Shown here: piece after piece, positions 6,782 through 13,136 of the stretch
Position numbering within the stretch: the first letter of the stretch is position 1
How the letters are laid out: each line of letters opens with the position of its first letter
Assembly: GCA_022708765.1 (NCBI GenBank)
Contig: JAKIYB010000050.1
Location: forward strand, 1 to 14,490
Direction: 5' to 3'
DNA: 14,490 nucleotides
Origin: Armatimonadota bacterium
Lineage (GTDB): Bacteria > Armatimonadota > Hebobacteria > CAIYQO01
Notes under the pieces: generated by a model
The model's database searches: none
What the model was told of the DNA's origin: nothing
What the model saw: the letters and a program-made list of their open reading frames with translations, nothing else
Translations under genes and position numbers: made by a program

Positions 6782-7549
6782 TCACCCATCCGTCCCCGTC
6801 GCCCGCATCACGCGGGTCTCAGCGGCGAATTCGAGGATGGCATAGGAGCGCTTCAGCACCGGCAGCGCGACGTTGCGCACCGGGATGCCGGATTCGGTGT
6901 GCCCGCGCTCCGCGCCCAGGTGGGCATGGCCATGCACCACCAGGTTGGCGCCCAGCTTGTCCACCGGTTCGCAGAGCAGCGAGGAGCCGAGGAAGGGATA
7001 AAGTTCGCGCGGTTCGCCCTGCACGGTAGTCTCGATGGGCGAATAATGGAAAATTACCACCTTGAAATCGGCATGCAAGTCGCGCAGGTCATGGTCCACT
7101 CGCGCCGCCTCTTCCTTCGTTTCCGCAATGAATTCCTTAATCGCGGGTTCGCCGAAGGGGGTGAGACAGCGCGCGCCAAATCCGCCGCAAAACCCTTTCG
7201 TGCCGCAGAAGCCGACGGTCATGCCGTGGGCGGTGAAGGTGACGGCGTCGCCGCCGCCGTGCAGCACGCGCACGCCGGCGTCCTCCAGGATGCGCGTCAC
7301 TTCGGGGCCGTTGTCGGTATGCACGTCATGGTTGCCCAGCACGGCGATGACGGGAATCCGTACCTTCGCCAGCACCTCGGCCAGCAGCCGCGCCTCTTCC
7401 GACAGGCCGGCGCCGGTGAGGTCGCCGGGCAGGATGAGGAAATCGGCCACCTCGTGCACCGATTTGAAGTGGTGGTGAAAGGTGGGCCGCTGGTCCACGT
7501 GCCAGTGCAGATCGCCCACCACGGCCAGGGTTAACGCGTCCGCCGCCAT
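6782..7549 (-). CDS. calcineurin-like metallophosphoesterase
   Basis: A 255-residue cytoplasmic phosphoesterase with a two-metal centre. The five family motifs are in order: GDLHW (12-16; Asp13, His15), GDLTG (42-46; Asp43), GNHDVH (72-77; Asn73, His74), FHYSP (167-171; His168) and HGHAH (206-210; His208, His210). The substrate may be a phosphomonoester, a phosphodiester or a cyclic nucleotide and cannot be told from the motifs. The ATG at 7549 follows the TGA of the BON gene by two bases. Its ribosome binding site GGGAGG lies inside the end of the BON gene, eight bases upstream, so the two are probably translationally coupled. The pair is preceded on the same strand by trxA-trxB, separated by a spacer and a hairpin. 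Length and motifs are complete, so this gene looks intact. Confidence 0.92.
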   Translation of the reverse strand: MAADALTLAVVGDLHWHVDQRPTFHHHFKSVHEVADFLILPGDLTGAGLSEEARLLAEVLAKVRIPVIAVLGNHDVHTDNGPEVTRILEDAGVRVLHGGGDAVTFTAHGMTVGFCGTKGFCGGFGARCLTPFGEPAIKEFIAETKEEAARVDHDLRDLHADFKVVIFHYSPIETTVQGEPRELYPFLGSSLLCEPVDKLGANLVVHGHAHLGAERGHTESGIPVRNVALPVLKRSYAILEFAAETRVMRATGTDG

Positions 7550-7551
7550 GC

Positions 7552-7805
7552 TCAGCGCCTCCCGTACCAGGGCAGGATTTCCGGCTCGGCCGGCGGCCAG
7601 CGCCCCGGGCGCACGTACAGGTCGTTCTCCACGCGCAGCACGCCATCCACCCCCGCGGCCGCCGCACCTGCTCGGGCGTATCCACCTCGCCGGAGAGATT
7701 CACCACGCGCTCCCGCACGGAGATGACGATGTCCTGCGCGTTCACCCCCGCCGTCAGCAAAATCGCCTCCCGCACCTTGTTGGCAATCACCGCATCGTTA
7801 TACAT
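7552..7805 (-). pseudogene. BON-domain protein gene with a frameshift
   Basis: The first frame gives a typical BON domain start: MYNDAVIANKVREAILLTAG, then DIVISVRERVVNLSGEVDTPEQVR. After this the frame turns into low-complexity Arg/Cys/Thr sequence, while the adjacent frame resumes the domain with GVDGVLRVENDLYVRPG and ends at a TGA (7552-7554) two bases before the phosphoesterase start. The span is 254 nt, one short of a multiple of three. The shift lies near the C run at 7650-7654, next to a GCGGCCGC palindrome. Compared with usual BON domains, about six residues also seem to be missing there. BON domains (about 60 residues) bind membranes or polymers in many bacterial proteins. No signal peptide is visible here. 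Whether this is a real pseudogene or a sequence/assembly error in a GC-rich repeat cannot be decided. The start ATG at 7805 has only an AGGGG directly abutting it. Confidence 0.7.
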
Positions 7806-7885
7806 CCCCTGCACTGTAGCACCGGAGCGATGGAAGGGAGGGACGGAAATGTGACAAAACGGGTAGATGGCGAAGGACAAGGAAC

Positions 7886-7911
7886 CGCGGATTACGCGGA
7901 TAGGCGCGGAT
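7886..7911. repeat. three phased CGCGGAT repeats
   Basis: CGCGGAT occurs at 7886-7892, 7895-7901 and 7905-7911, at 9 and 10 nt steps, close to one DNA helical turn. It lies in the 209-bp spacer upstream of the BON gene. It could be part of a dispersed intergenic repeat or a protein-binding site. Confidence 0.5.
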
Positions 7912-7951
7912 GAATGACTAGGAACGATTTGTTCTGCTACAGAAATGACGA

Positions 7952-7985
7952 TGCCCCGTCGCCGTGCAGGCGGTCAAACGGGGCA
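7952..7985 (-). terminator. possible terminator hairpin after trxB
   Basis: TGCCCCGT (7952-7959) pairs with ACGGGGCA (7978-7985), and an inner CGCC/GGCG (7960-7963, 7969-7972) extends the structure. It begins 30 bases downstream of the trxB stop. On the minus strand it is followed by TCGTCATTTCTG, which is only weakly T-rich. Confidence 0.4.
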
Positions 7986-8014
7986 CCGAAGCCAAAATCA
8001 CCAATCCAAAAGCG

Positions 8015-8998
8015 CTACACCATAGATCCCTTCGACCCCCGCCTTCGCGCCCACAGCAGGTCGGGTTCTTCCAGGTGTTCTTCCGCGAGATAGAATTCGA
8101 TTTCGCGGACGGCCAGCGCGCCTTCGGCGGCGACGGCGATGACCTGGCGCCAGGAGCCACTGCGCACGTCGCCGGCGGTGAAGACGCCGGGCATGCTGGT
8201 GCGGTAGCAGCAGTCCGCCTTGATGAAACCCTGCTCATCCAGTTCGAGGATGCCTTTGAGGAAGCCGGTGTTCGGCACCATGCCGACGTAGACGAAGACG
8301 CCATCGGTGGGGATCACGGACTCTTCCCCGGTGATGATATTCTTCACCTTCACGCTCGTTACGCGCTCGCCGTCGCCGAGGACTTCTTCCACCACGCTGT
8401 TCCAGACAAACGCCATCTTCGGATTGTCAAAGGCGCGCTGCTGCAGAATCTTTTGCGCGCGGAGGGCATCGCGGCGGTGAATGACGGTGACTTTGCGCGC
8501 GAAGCGGGTGAGAAAGGTGCCCTCCTCCACCGCCGCGTCGCCGCCGCCCACCACCACCACGTCCTTGTCGCGGTAAAAGAAGCCGTCGCAGGTGGCACAG
8601 TTGGAGACACCGCGGCCGTAGTAGGTCGCCTCGCCGGGCACGCCCAGCCGGCGATGGCTGGCGCCGGTGGCGATGAGCGCTGAACGCGCGAACGTCTCGC
8701 CCCCATCCGTGACGATATGCACGTAACCTTCCCAGTGCAGCGATTCCACGGTGGCGGTGCGGATCTCCGCGCCGAATTTCCGCGCGTGCTCGTGGAAGCG
8801 CTCCCCCAGTTCCGCGCCGGTAATCTCCGGGAAGCCGGGATAATTCTCCACCGTCATGGTGGCGGAAATCTGTCCGCCGGGCACGCTCTTTTCCAGCACC
8901 AGCGTCTTCAGCGCGGCGCGAGCGGCGTAGATGGCGGCGGTGAGGCCGGTGGGGCCGCCGCCGATGATGGCGAGGTCGTAGACCGCGTCTGGGGACAT
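8015..8998 (-). CDS. trxB: thioredoxin reductase (NADPH)
   Basis: A 327-residue FAD enzyme that passes electrons from NADPH to thioredoxin in the cytosol. It has the FAD loop GGGPTGLTAA (13-22), the ATG-type motif IATGAS (109-114), the redox pair Cys134/Cys137 in SNCATCDGFFY, the NADPH loop GGGDAAVEEG (151-160), HRRD (174-177), whose arginines usually select NADPH, and the closing GDVRSGSWRQV (276-286). The start is the ATG at 8998: AAAGGA (9006-9011) is seven bases upstream. A longer frame to 9082 would add 28 non-conserved residues. The length is slightly above the usual 310-320 owing to a charged C-terminal tail. It lies 86 bp downstream of trxA on the same strand, so the two likely form an operon. 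A hairpin sits just upstream of the ribosome binding site. Confidence 0.95.
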   Translation of the reverse strand: MSPDAVYDLAIIGGGPTGLTAAIYAARAALKTLVLEKSVPGGQISATMTVENYPGFPEITGAELGERFHEHARKFGAEIRTATVESLHWEGYVHIVTDGGETFARSALIATGASHRRLGVPGEATYYGRGVSNCATCDGFFYRDKDVVVVGGGDAAVEEGTFLTRFARKVTVIHRRDALRAQKILQQRAFDNPKMAFVWNSVVEEVLGDGERVTSVKVKNIITGEESVIPTDGVFVYVGMVPNTGFLKGILELDEQGFIKADCCYRTSMPGVFTAGDVRSGSWRQVIAVAAEGALAVREIEFYLAEEHLEEPDLLWARRRGSKGSMV

Positions 8999-9014
8999 GA
9001 CGTGTTCCTTTCCG

Positions 9015-9029
9015 GGTCGCGGCGCGACC
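9015..9029. other. intercistronic hairpin before the trxB ribosome binding site
   Basis: GGTCGC (9015-9020) and GCGACC (9024-9029) form a perfect 6-bp GC stem with a 3-nt loop, immediately upstream (minus strand) of the AAAGGA site at 9006-9011. It could affect the TrxA:TrxB expression ratio or mRNA processing, but it may be incidental in GC-rich DNA. Confidence 0.35.
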
Positions 9030-9084
9030 GAAGGGCGCGTCAGCGCTCCGGTACCCGCGTCAATGGGAGGCGCGCCACCCATGC

Positions 9085-9408
9085 TTACATCACCGCGTTC
9101 AGTCGGCGCAGGATCTCATCGCGCGAGACGTTGCCGACAACGCGATCCACCTGCTGGCCGCCTTTGAAGATGATGAGGGTGGGGATGGACATCACGCCGT
9201 ACTTCACCGCCAGCGACTGGTTCTCATCCACGTTCACCTTGACCACCTTCACCTTGCCGGCCACTTCCTGACCTACGGCTTCAAGCGTGGGAGCCAGCAT
9301 TTTGCACGGGCCGCACCACGGCGCCCAGAAATCCACAATCACCGGGATGGCCGATTGCGCCACCTCGGCATCAAATGTCGCCATCGTCACTTCAAGCACA
9401 TTTGCCAA
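9085..9408 (-). CDS. trxA: thioredoxin
   Basis: A 107-residue cytosolic disulfide reductant, the usual length for TrxA. It has VDFWAPWCGPCKMLAPTLE with the active-site Cys32 and Cys35, Asp26 before the motif, the cis-proline loop SIPTLIIFKGG (Pro76) and a normal C-terminal helix. I set the start at a TTG (9406-9408), giving MANVLEVT. The reason is that AAAGGAGG lies at 9416-9423 with a 7-nt spacing, and the length then matches the family. The next ATG in frame (residue 9) would delete the first beta strand. The longer frame to 9510 adds 34 unrelated residues. trxB follows on the same strand, consistent with a trxA-trxB operon. A promoter could not be picked out in the GC-rich upstream region. 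Confidence 0.95.
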   Translation of the reverse strand: MANVLEVTMATFDAEVAQSAIPVIVDFWAPWCGPCKMLAPTLEAVGQEVAGKVKVVKVNVDENQSLAVKYGVMSIPTLIIFKGGQQVDRVVGNVSRDEILRRLNAVM

Positions 9409-9680
9409 CGGAGTGCCTCCTTTATCATGGCTTGATTTACACGTACCCTTCCGGGGCACACCCGGCGCGCGCGCATCCGCACATCCGGGTACACCGGGGA
9501 CGCCAATCAACCCCGGCGTTTAGTTCTTTCGCCTTGCCGGGCGCGTCTCCCTGCCGGCGCGATAATCAGTATTGAGAAATCTGGCGGAAAAAGCGCTCTC
9601 CGTCTGAAACGGTCCCCTCGCGTCACGCCTGACGATGATGGCTGTCTGGCGGCGCGCGGATGAAGCACTGGTATCAGCCT
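9409..9680. other. 272-bp intergenic spacer with small GC hairpins
   Basis: No coding sequence was recognised. Besides the trxA ribosome binding site, the spacer holds CCGGGG (9494-9499) facing CCCCGG (9511-9516) and ACCCGG (9460-9465) facing CCGGGT (9485-9490), both near trxA, and CGTCA/TGACG around a 4-nt loop (9621-9634). A minus-strand run of five T (9588-9592) follows a weak 4-bp hairpin (9600-9612) downstream of the amidohydrolase. This is not enough to call a terminator. Confidence 0.5.
9416..9423 (-). promoter_or_regulatory. full-consensus Shine-Dalgarno site deciding the trxA TTG start
   Basis: The minus strand reads AAAGGAGG, a very strong ribosome binding site, seven bases before the TTG at 9408. 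It fixes the thioredoxin start at a non-ATG codon. Confidence 0.8.
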
Positions 9681-10418
9681 CTACACCGGCAATTTCCCGA
9701 TCACAATCGCCTCGACTCCCGGCTCCGATTTCGCGATGATGTTCCCCTGGCCGTCTACCAGGCCGGCGGTGCCGGGGTTGGGCCGCCAGCCGTCCGCGCC
9801 CAGGTAGACAGTGCCGGTGCGATCCGCCCAGGCGGAAGGCAGACCCAGCCGCTGCGCTTCGCGGATGTTATTGTACGAAGGATCGCCCTGGCAGTTATAC
9901 GGGCTTAACACGAAATCAACCCGTCCGACCAGCCCCGCCCAGTGCTCGGGGAACATGTTTTCATAACAAATGAGCACGGCGAATTTTCCGAAACGGCTGG
10001 CGAAGACTTCAATGCCGTCGCCCGGCACCAACAACACGCGCTCATCGCGGTATGGCCGCTCGTCGTCCGGCCACAGCGAACTCTTCGCATGCTGACCGAT
10101 GAACGTGCCGCGATCATAGAGCGCCACCGCGTTTTTCACGCCGCCCGGGACGCTCTCCAGGTAGCCGGCGGCAACGAGACAGTCGCCCTCGCGGGAGATG
10201 CGCCGGAAATCCGCCAGGTAGGGGCTGGTTTCGCGGTCCTCGCCGTAGGGGCGCAGGTCATCCGCGCAGTACCCCGCCGCGAACGTCTCCGGCAGCAGAA
10301 TGATATCAGGCCGGGCATCGAGCGCGATCTCCGCCAGCCGGATGGCCCGGCGATAATTCTCCTCCACCATCCCTTCGACGGTGGCGACGGCGATGGCGGC
10401 GATGGTGAGTTCTGGCAT
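9681..10418 (-). CDS. carbon-nitrogen hydrolase (nitrilase superfamily amidohydrolase)
   Basis: A 245-residue cytoplasmic hydrolase of carbon-nitrogen bonds (amide, nitrile or carbamoyl). The catalytic Glu-Lys-Cys triad is clear: Glu44 in ILLPETFAAGY, Lys112 in HAKSSLWPDDE and Cys151 in AVLICYENMFPE. The C-terminal strand LVDGQGNIIAKSEPG (220-234) is typical. The length is at the short end of the family (about 250-300). The start is the ATG at 10418 with AAGGGAG five bases upstream. A longer frame to 10505 would run through the promoter-like palindrome. A promoter-like pair lies at 10501-10528, giving a leader of about 76 nt. The gene lies 147 bp downstream of the GH30-like gene on the same strand, but the palindromic spacer suggests separate transcription. 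The branch of the superfamily and the substrate are not assignable. Confidence 0.92.
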   Translation of the reverse strand: MPELTIAAIAVATVEGMVEENYRRAIRLAEIALDARPDIILLPETFAAGYCADDLRPYGEDRETSPYLADFRRISREGDCLVAAGYLESVPGGVKNAVALYDRGTFIGQHAKSSLWPDDERPYRDERVLLVPGDGIEVFASRFGKFAVLICYENMFPEHWAGLVGRVDFVLSPYNCQGDPSYNNIREAQRLGLPSAWADRTGTVYLGADGWRPNPGTAGLVDGQGNIIAKSEPGVEAIVIGKLPV

Positions 10419-10462
10419 AACACTCCCTTTTGATTTGCGGCAGCAAGCCTGGAAGCCGGCGC

Positions 10463-10542
10463 GAGCCGCGCTCACGTTGTCTTGACCATCACGGTGCTCT
10501 ATCATAGCACGGCGTGGAAATCCGGCAAGCAGAGCGCGGCTC
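10463..10542. repeat. inverted repeat around the amidohydrolase promoter region
   Basis: GAGCCGCGCT (10463-10472) and AGCGCGGCTC (10533-10542) form a perfect 10-bp inverted repeat with 60 bp between the arms. A smaller hairpin at its centre has GTGCT and AGCAC around CTATCAT, overlapping the -10-like hexamer. It may be a dispersed repeat, an operator, or a terminator for the upstream GH30-like gene. Confidence 0.45.
10501..10528 (-). promoter_or_regulatory. promoter-like element of the amidohydrolase
   Basis: On the minus strand, TTGCCG (10523-10528) and TATGAT (10501-10506, 5 of 6 consensus) are 16 bp apart. The spacer contains TTCCACGCCGTG, which recurs exactly in front of the RusA-like gene next to a TATAAT. 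The sharing supports a real signal, but a dispersed repeat would look the same. Confidence 0.5.
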
Positions 10543-10565
10543 CGTCCGATGCAGCAGTAGCCGAA

Positions 10566-12476
10566 TCAGGGATATACCGGCACCGTATGCTCATGAGAGA
10601 CCGTGTTTGCCGGATCGCTGATTTCCATGCGGAAGACGTAGTCGCCGGGGAGCGTCATGCCCATCACCTTGCACTCGGATTTGTCGGGCGTCTCCAAGCG
10701 TGTCGCGGCGCCTGCCGGCTGGCGAACAACCGTCCATTTGAACGTAAGCTGGTCCCGTTCAATATCCCAGGCATTCCCACGCAGCAGGGTGCCGCCGTTT
10801 TTCACGCGCACCCAGACGGGGTTGCGATTATGCACATCCACGGGTACCGGCGGCTGATTTCCTTCAAACACACCGACCGCCACGTCGCGCGTTACCGTAT
10901 TCCGGCCGTCATGCACTGCAACGCGGAAGAAATACGAGCCCGGCAGCGTGAGTCCATCCGCGCGCGTCGTGGCAGCGGTAGGCTGCGCCAGCGTCACCGT
11001 CGCACCTTGCGGTTTTGACACCACGGACCAGGTATAAGTGAGGGGGTCGCGTTCGGGGTCGGTGGCCGCGCAGCGCAGGCTGAGCGTGGTGACAGGCAGC
11101 TTGAGGAAATCCGGCTGGGATCGCCATTCCGTGAAGGTGGGTGGACGATTGACGGCATCACGGCCGTAGATTGTCAGCGTCGAATCGCCTTTCACCGTCA
11201 CCGTCAATGTGCCATCCGGGCCGACCGTGCGCAGACCGAGTTCGTCCGTGACGCCCGACGAACCGACGGTCTGTGACACGCCATACGTGCCGGGACGCAA
11301 GCCGGTGACCGTCGTCGCGCGTGGAGTGAAGGGTCGCCTGGTGCTAATCAGCACGACCACCTGCCGCTGCTGCCGTTCGAAAGCCAGACAGCGGAGCTGG
11401 GGGTCAGTTGACGTGCATTCAATGCGCACCGCGCCGGGGCGCACGAAATGCGATACCTGCCGAAACGACCAGTACCACGGGCCGTAGTTGTAGGTGGTGC
11501 TGCTGATATGACTCAATGCAGCCGAGTAGTCTGGAGAGGCCTTTCCGTAAATTTCCCAATATGAAACGCCGCCCAGCACCATGTCGTCATACAGGTGATC
11601 CATGGACAGGTTCATGAATTCGGTCTGCGCCGTGGGCAGATTCCGTTCACGCGCAAAATCGCGCAACTTGACCATCGCTGTCTGATTGTCCGCGCCATAC
11701 CAGTGATACGAGACCAGCCCGATCCACTTCCACACCTCAGGATCGTTACGCGCAGCGTCGAGGTATTGCATGGCAACGTTGGCGTTGAGGGATTCCGGAT
11801 ACTGCACCATTGTCTTGAATCCCTGCTGGCGCAAGCGTGGCATGAGCGCTTTCATCATCGTTAACGTAAATTGTGGGGTGAAGGCATTCTGGTGGCCGGC
11901 TTCGTTGCAAATGCTGATGTAATTAGGCTCGATGCCGTGCTTATCGCGCAGGCGCAGCAGCACTGCCGTCGCCCATTCGGCGTATTCATTCGGATCGTTT
12001 ACCATCCAGGGAGACAAGTCGCCGGAGCTGCCGTTATAGTAGAATGATGGGCTGTAATACAGGTCAAACGTTTCACCACGCGCTTCCACGGCTTTTTTCC
12101 AGGGCACGAGCCATTCCGTCACTTTGGCGTCTAGTTGTTCCGTGTTGAAGCCGTCCCAGTTAATGGTGTGGGGGTCGTTATCATCGTTCAGCCATTCCCA
12201 CCGTCGTTCGGTTAGCTTATTCCCCTGTACCCCCTCAAAACGCAGCCGATTCAGGCCCAATTCATTGACACCCATCTCGATGCACTGGTCGCGCAGCAGC
12301 GGATGCGCCGGCAACCAGGGAGTGACTTTACCCCAGCCGCTGATGGTCTGGTAGCGAATCTCCGGCTTCACCTCGACCTGCACATTGTTAGCCTGCGCGA
12401 GCGCGCCGACAACCAGCAGCATTAGCAAGGCCTGCGCCATCAGCCTGACATACACTGAGAATATATTACGAACCAT
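10566..12476 (-). CDS. secreted GH30-like glycoside hydrolase with two Ig/PKD-like domains
   Basis: A 636-residue exported protein. A Sec signal peptide spans about 1-29 (hydrophobic MAQALLMLLVVGALAQA). A clan GH-A TIM barrel follows (about 33-345), beginning with the QTISGWG motif typical of GH30. The likely acid/base is Glu192 in NYISICNEAGHQN, and the likely nucleophile is Glu286 in PTAQTEFMNLS, each at the end of a beta strand. A beta-sandwich accompanies the barrel (about 346-440), as in GH30. Two related Ig/PKD-like domains follow (about 443-537 and 541-636), each with W(S/T)VV..P.GA and (L/M)TLPG(S/D)Y.FR. The start is chosen as the second of two adjacent ATGs (12476), because GGAGG is then six bases upstream rather than three. 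Likely role: extracellular cleavage of a plant or microbial polysaccharide such as a xylan or beta-glucan. The family is fairly sure, the substrate is not. The spacer upstream carries a direct repeat. Confidence 0.82.
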   Translation of the reverse strand: MVRNIFSVYVRLMAQALLMLLVVGALAQANNVQVEVKPEIRYQTISGWGKVTPWLPAHPLLRDQCIEMGVNELGLNRLRFEGVQGNKLTERRWEWLNDDNDPHTINWDGFNTEQLDAKVTEWLVPWKKAVEARGETFDLYYSPSFYYNGSSGDLSPWMVNDPNEYAEWATAVLLRLRDKHGIEPNYISICNEAGHQNAFTPQFTLTMMKALMPRLRQQGFKTMVQYPESLNANVAMQYLDAARNDPEVWKWIGLVSYHWYGADNQTAMVKLRDFARERNLPTAQTEFMNLSMDHLYDDMVLGGVSYWEIYGKASPDYSAALSHISSTTYNYGPWYWSFRQVSHFVRPGAVRIECTSTDPQLRCLAFERQQRQVVVLISTRRPFTPRATTVTGLRPGTYGVSQTVGSSGVTDELGLRTVGPDGTLTVTVKGDSTLTIYGRDAVNRPPTFTEWRSQPDFLKLPVTTLSLRCAATDPERDPLTYTWSVVSKPQGATVTLAQPTAATTRADGLTLPGSYFFRVAVHDGRNTVTRDVAVGVFEGNQPPVPVDVHNRNPVWVRVKNGGTLLRGNAWDIERDQLTFKWTVVRQPAGAATRLETPDKSECKVMGMTLPGDYVFRMEISDPANTVSHEHTVPVYP

Positions 12477-12506
12477 CATTGTCCTCCAGTCACAGCATGG
12501 CCTGGT

Positions 12507-12547
12507 ATACCCACAAATGTATGCGCTTATTTCTGCAATACCCACAA
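12507..12547. repeat. 10-bp direct repeat upstream of the GH30-like gene
   Basis: ATACCCACAA occurs at 12507-12516 and 12538-12547, start to start 31 bp, about three helical turns. It lies 31-71 bp upstream of the glycosidase start. Two same-face sites at this place would suit a transcription factor, but no flanking regulator gene is present. Confidence 0.4.
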
Positions 12548-12599
12548 GCGCCACGAAGGACGAGTCGCCCAATGATCTGGCGGGGGCGATGAAAGTATC

Positions 12600-13049
12600 T
12601 TACCGCTCCCCTTCCAGCGTCACTTCGTACCAGGCCTCCGCATCGCCGACTACCTTGCCGGCGGTGATGGTGACCACCTGGCAGTCATCCTCGATGGCCA
12701 CCGCGCGATCGGGACGGATTGCATCGGGTTCGGCGTACCACGCCTGGGCGATGCCGGCGTCGGGGTGCTCGCGCAGCCAGGTGAGGAAGGTGCGTTCAGC
12801 GGCCATCAGGCCGTCGCAGATACCGGTGATGAAGGTGTCCAGATCGCCGGTGGCGCGGGTATGCGTCTTCCCGACGTGTATCGTCACTGTCAGCCGGATG
12901 TCACGGCGCAACGGTGGGCCGTTCACTACCGCCCACGCCGCCGTGCGCAGCGCCACCAGCCGCCGCATCTCCACCGCTTTCCCCCACATCGAGTTGGCGC
13001 CGTCTTTCTTCGGCGGCAGGCCGGGGACATGAAAGGTAATGGTGACCAT
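12600..13049 (-). CDS. RusA-like (Holliday junction resolvase family) protein
   Basis: A 149-residue protein with the RusA layout. It opens with a strand and the VPGLPPKKDGANSMWGK segment (8-24), then a basic stretch, a beta strand (IRLTVTIHV, 51-59), the GDLDTFITGICDGL motif (68-81; Asp69, Asp71, Asp79) and IEDDCQV (119-125; Asp121, Asp122). RusA enzymes resolve four-way junctions with clustered aspartates of this type. Two oddities: the lysine usually found a few residues after DLDN is replaced by Thr75, and the segment between DGL and the DD pair is about 15-20 residues longer than usual. RusA genes are usually phage-borne, but no other phage gene is visible here. The ATG at 13049 has CAGGAG at 13059-13064. 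A perfect TATAAT lies at 13069-13074. The assignment rests on motif pattern only. A diverged, non-resolvase relative is possible. Confidence 0.6.
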   Translation of the reverse strand: MVTITFHVPGLPPKKDGANSMWGKAVEMRRLVALRTAAWAVVNGPPLRRDIRLTVTIHVGKTHTRATGDLDTFITGICDGLMAAERTFLTWLREHPDAGIAQAWYAEPDAIRPDRAVAIEDDCQVVTITAGKVVGDAEAWYEVTLEGER

Positions 13050-13068
13050 GACATGACTCTCCTGTTAG

Positions 13069-13095
13069 ATTATAACACGGCGTGGAAGCCGGCCA
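13069..13095 (-). promoter_or_regulatory. promoter-like element before the RusA-like gene
   Basis: The minus strand has a perfect TATAAT (13069-13074), preceded after 15 bp by TGGCCG (13090-13095). The block CACGGCGTGGAA (13076-13087, plus strand) is identical to 10508-10519 in front of the amidohydrolase. If used, transcription would start almost inside the ribosome binding site, giving a very short leader. That weakens the promoter reading. Confidence 0.4.
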
Positions 13096-13136
13096 CAGCC
13101 GCGCACATCGCTTGTTTATGCTAGACCGAATGCAAC

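Noticed and set aside
6899..7534. 211-codon plus-strand frame opposite the metallophosphoesterase
   Set aside because: Antisense to all five catalytic motifs, with no independent evidence.
7645..7670. Programmed ribosomal frameshift in the BON gene
   Set aside because: No X.XXY.YYZ slippery heptamer with a downstream stimulator was seen, and family residues also appear to be missing, so a lesion or error is simpler.
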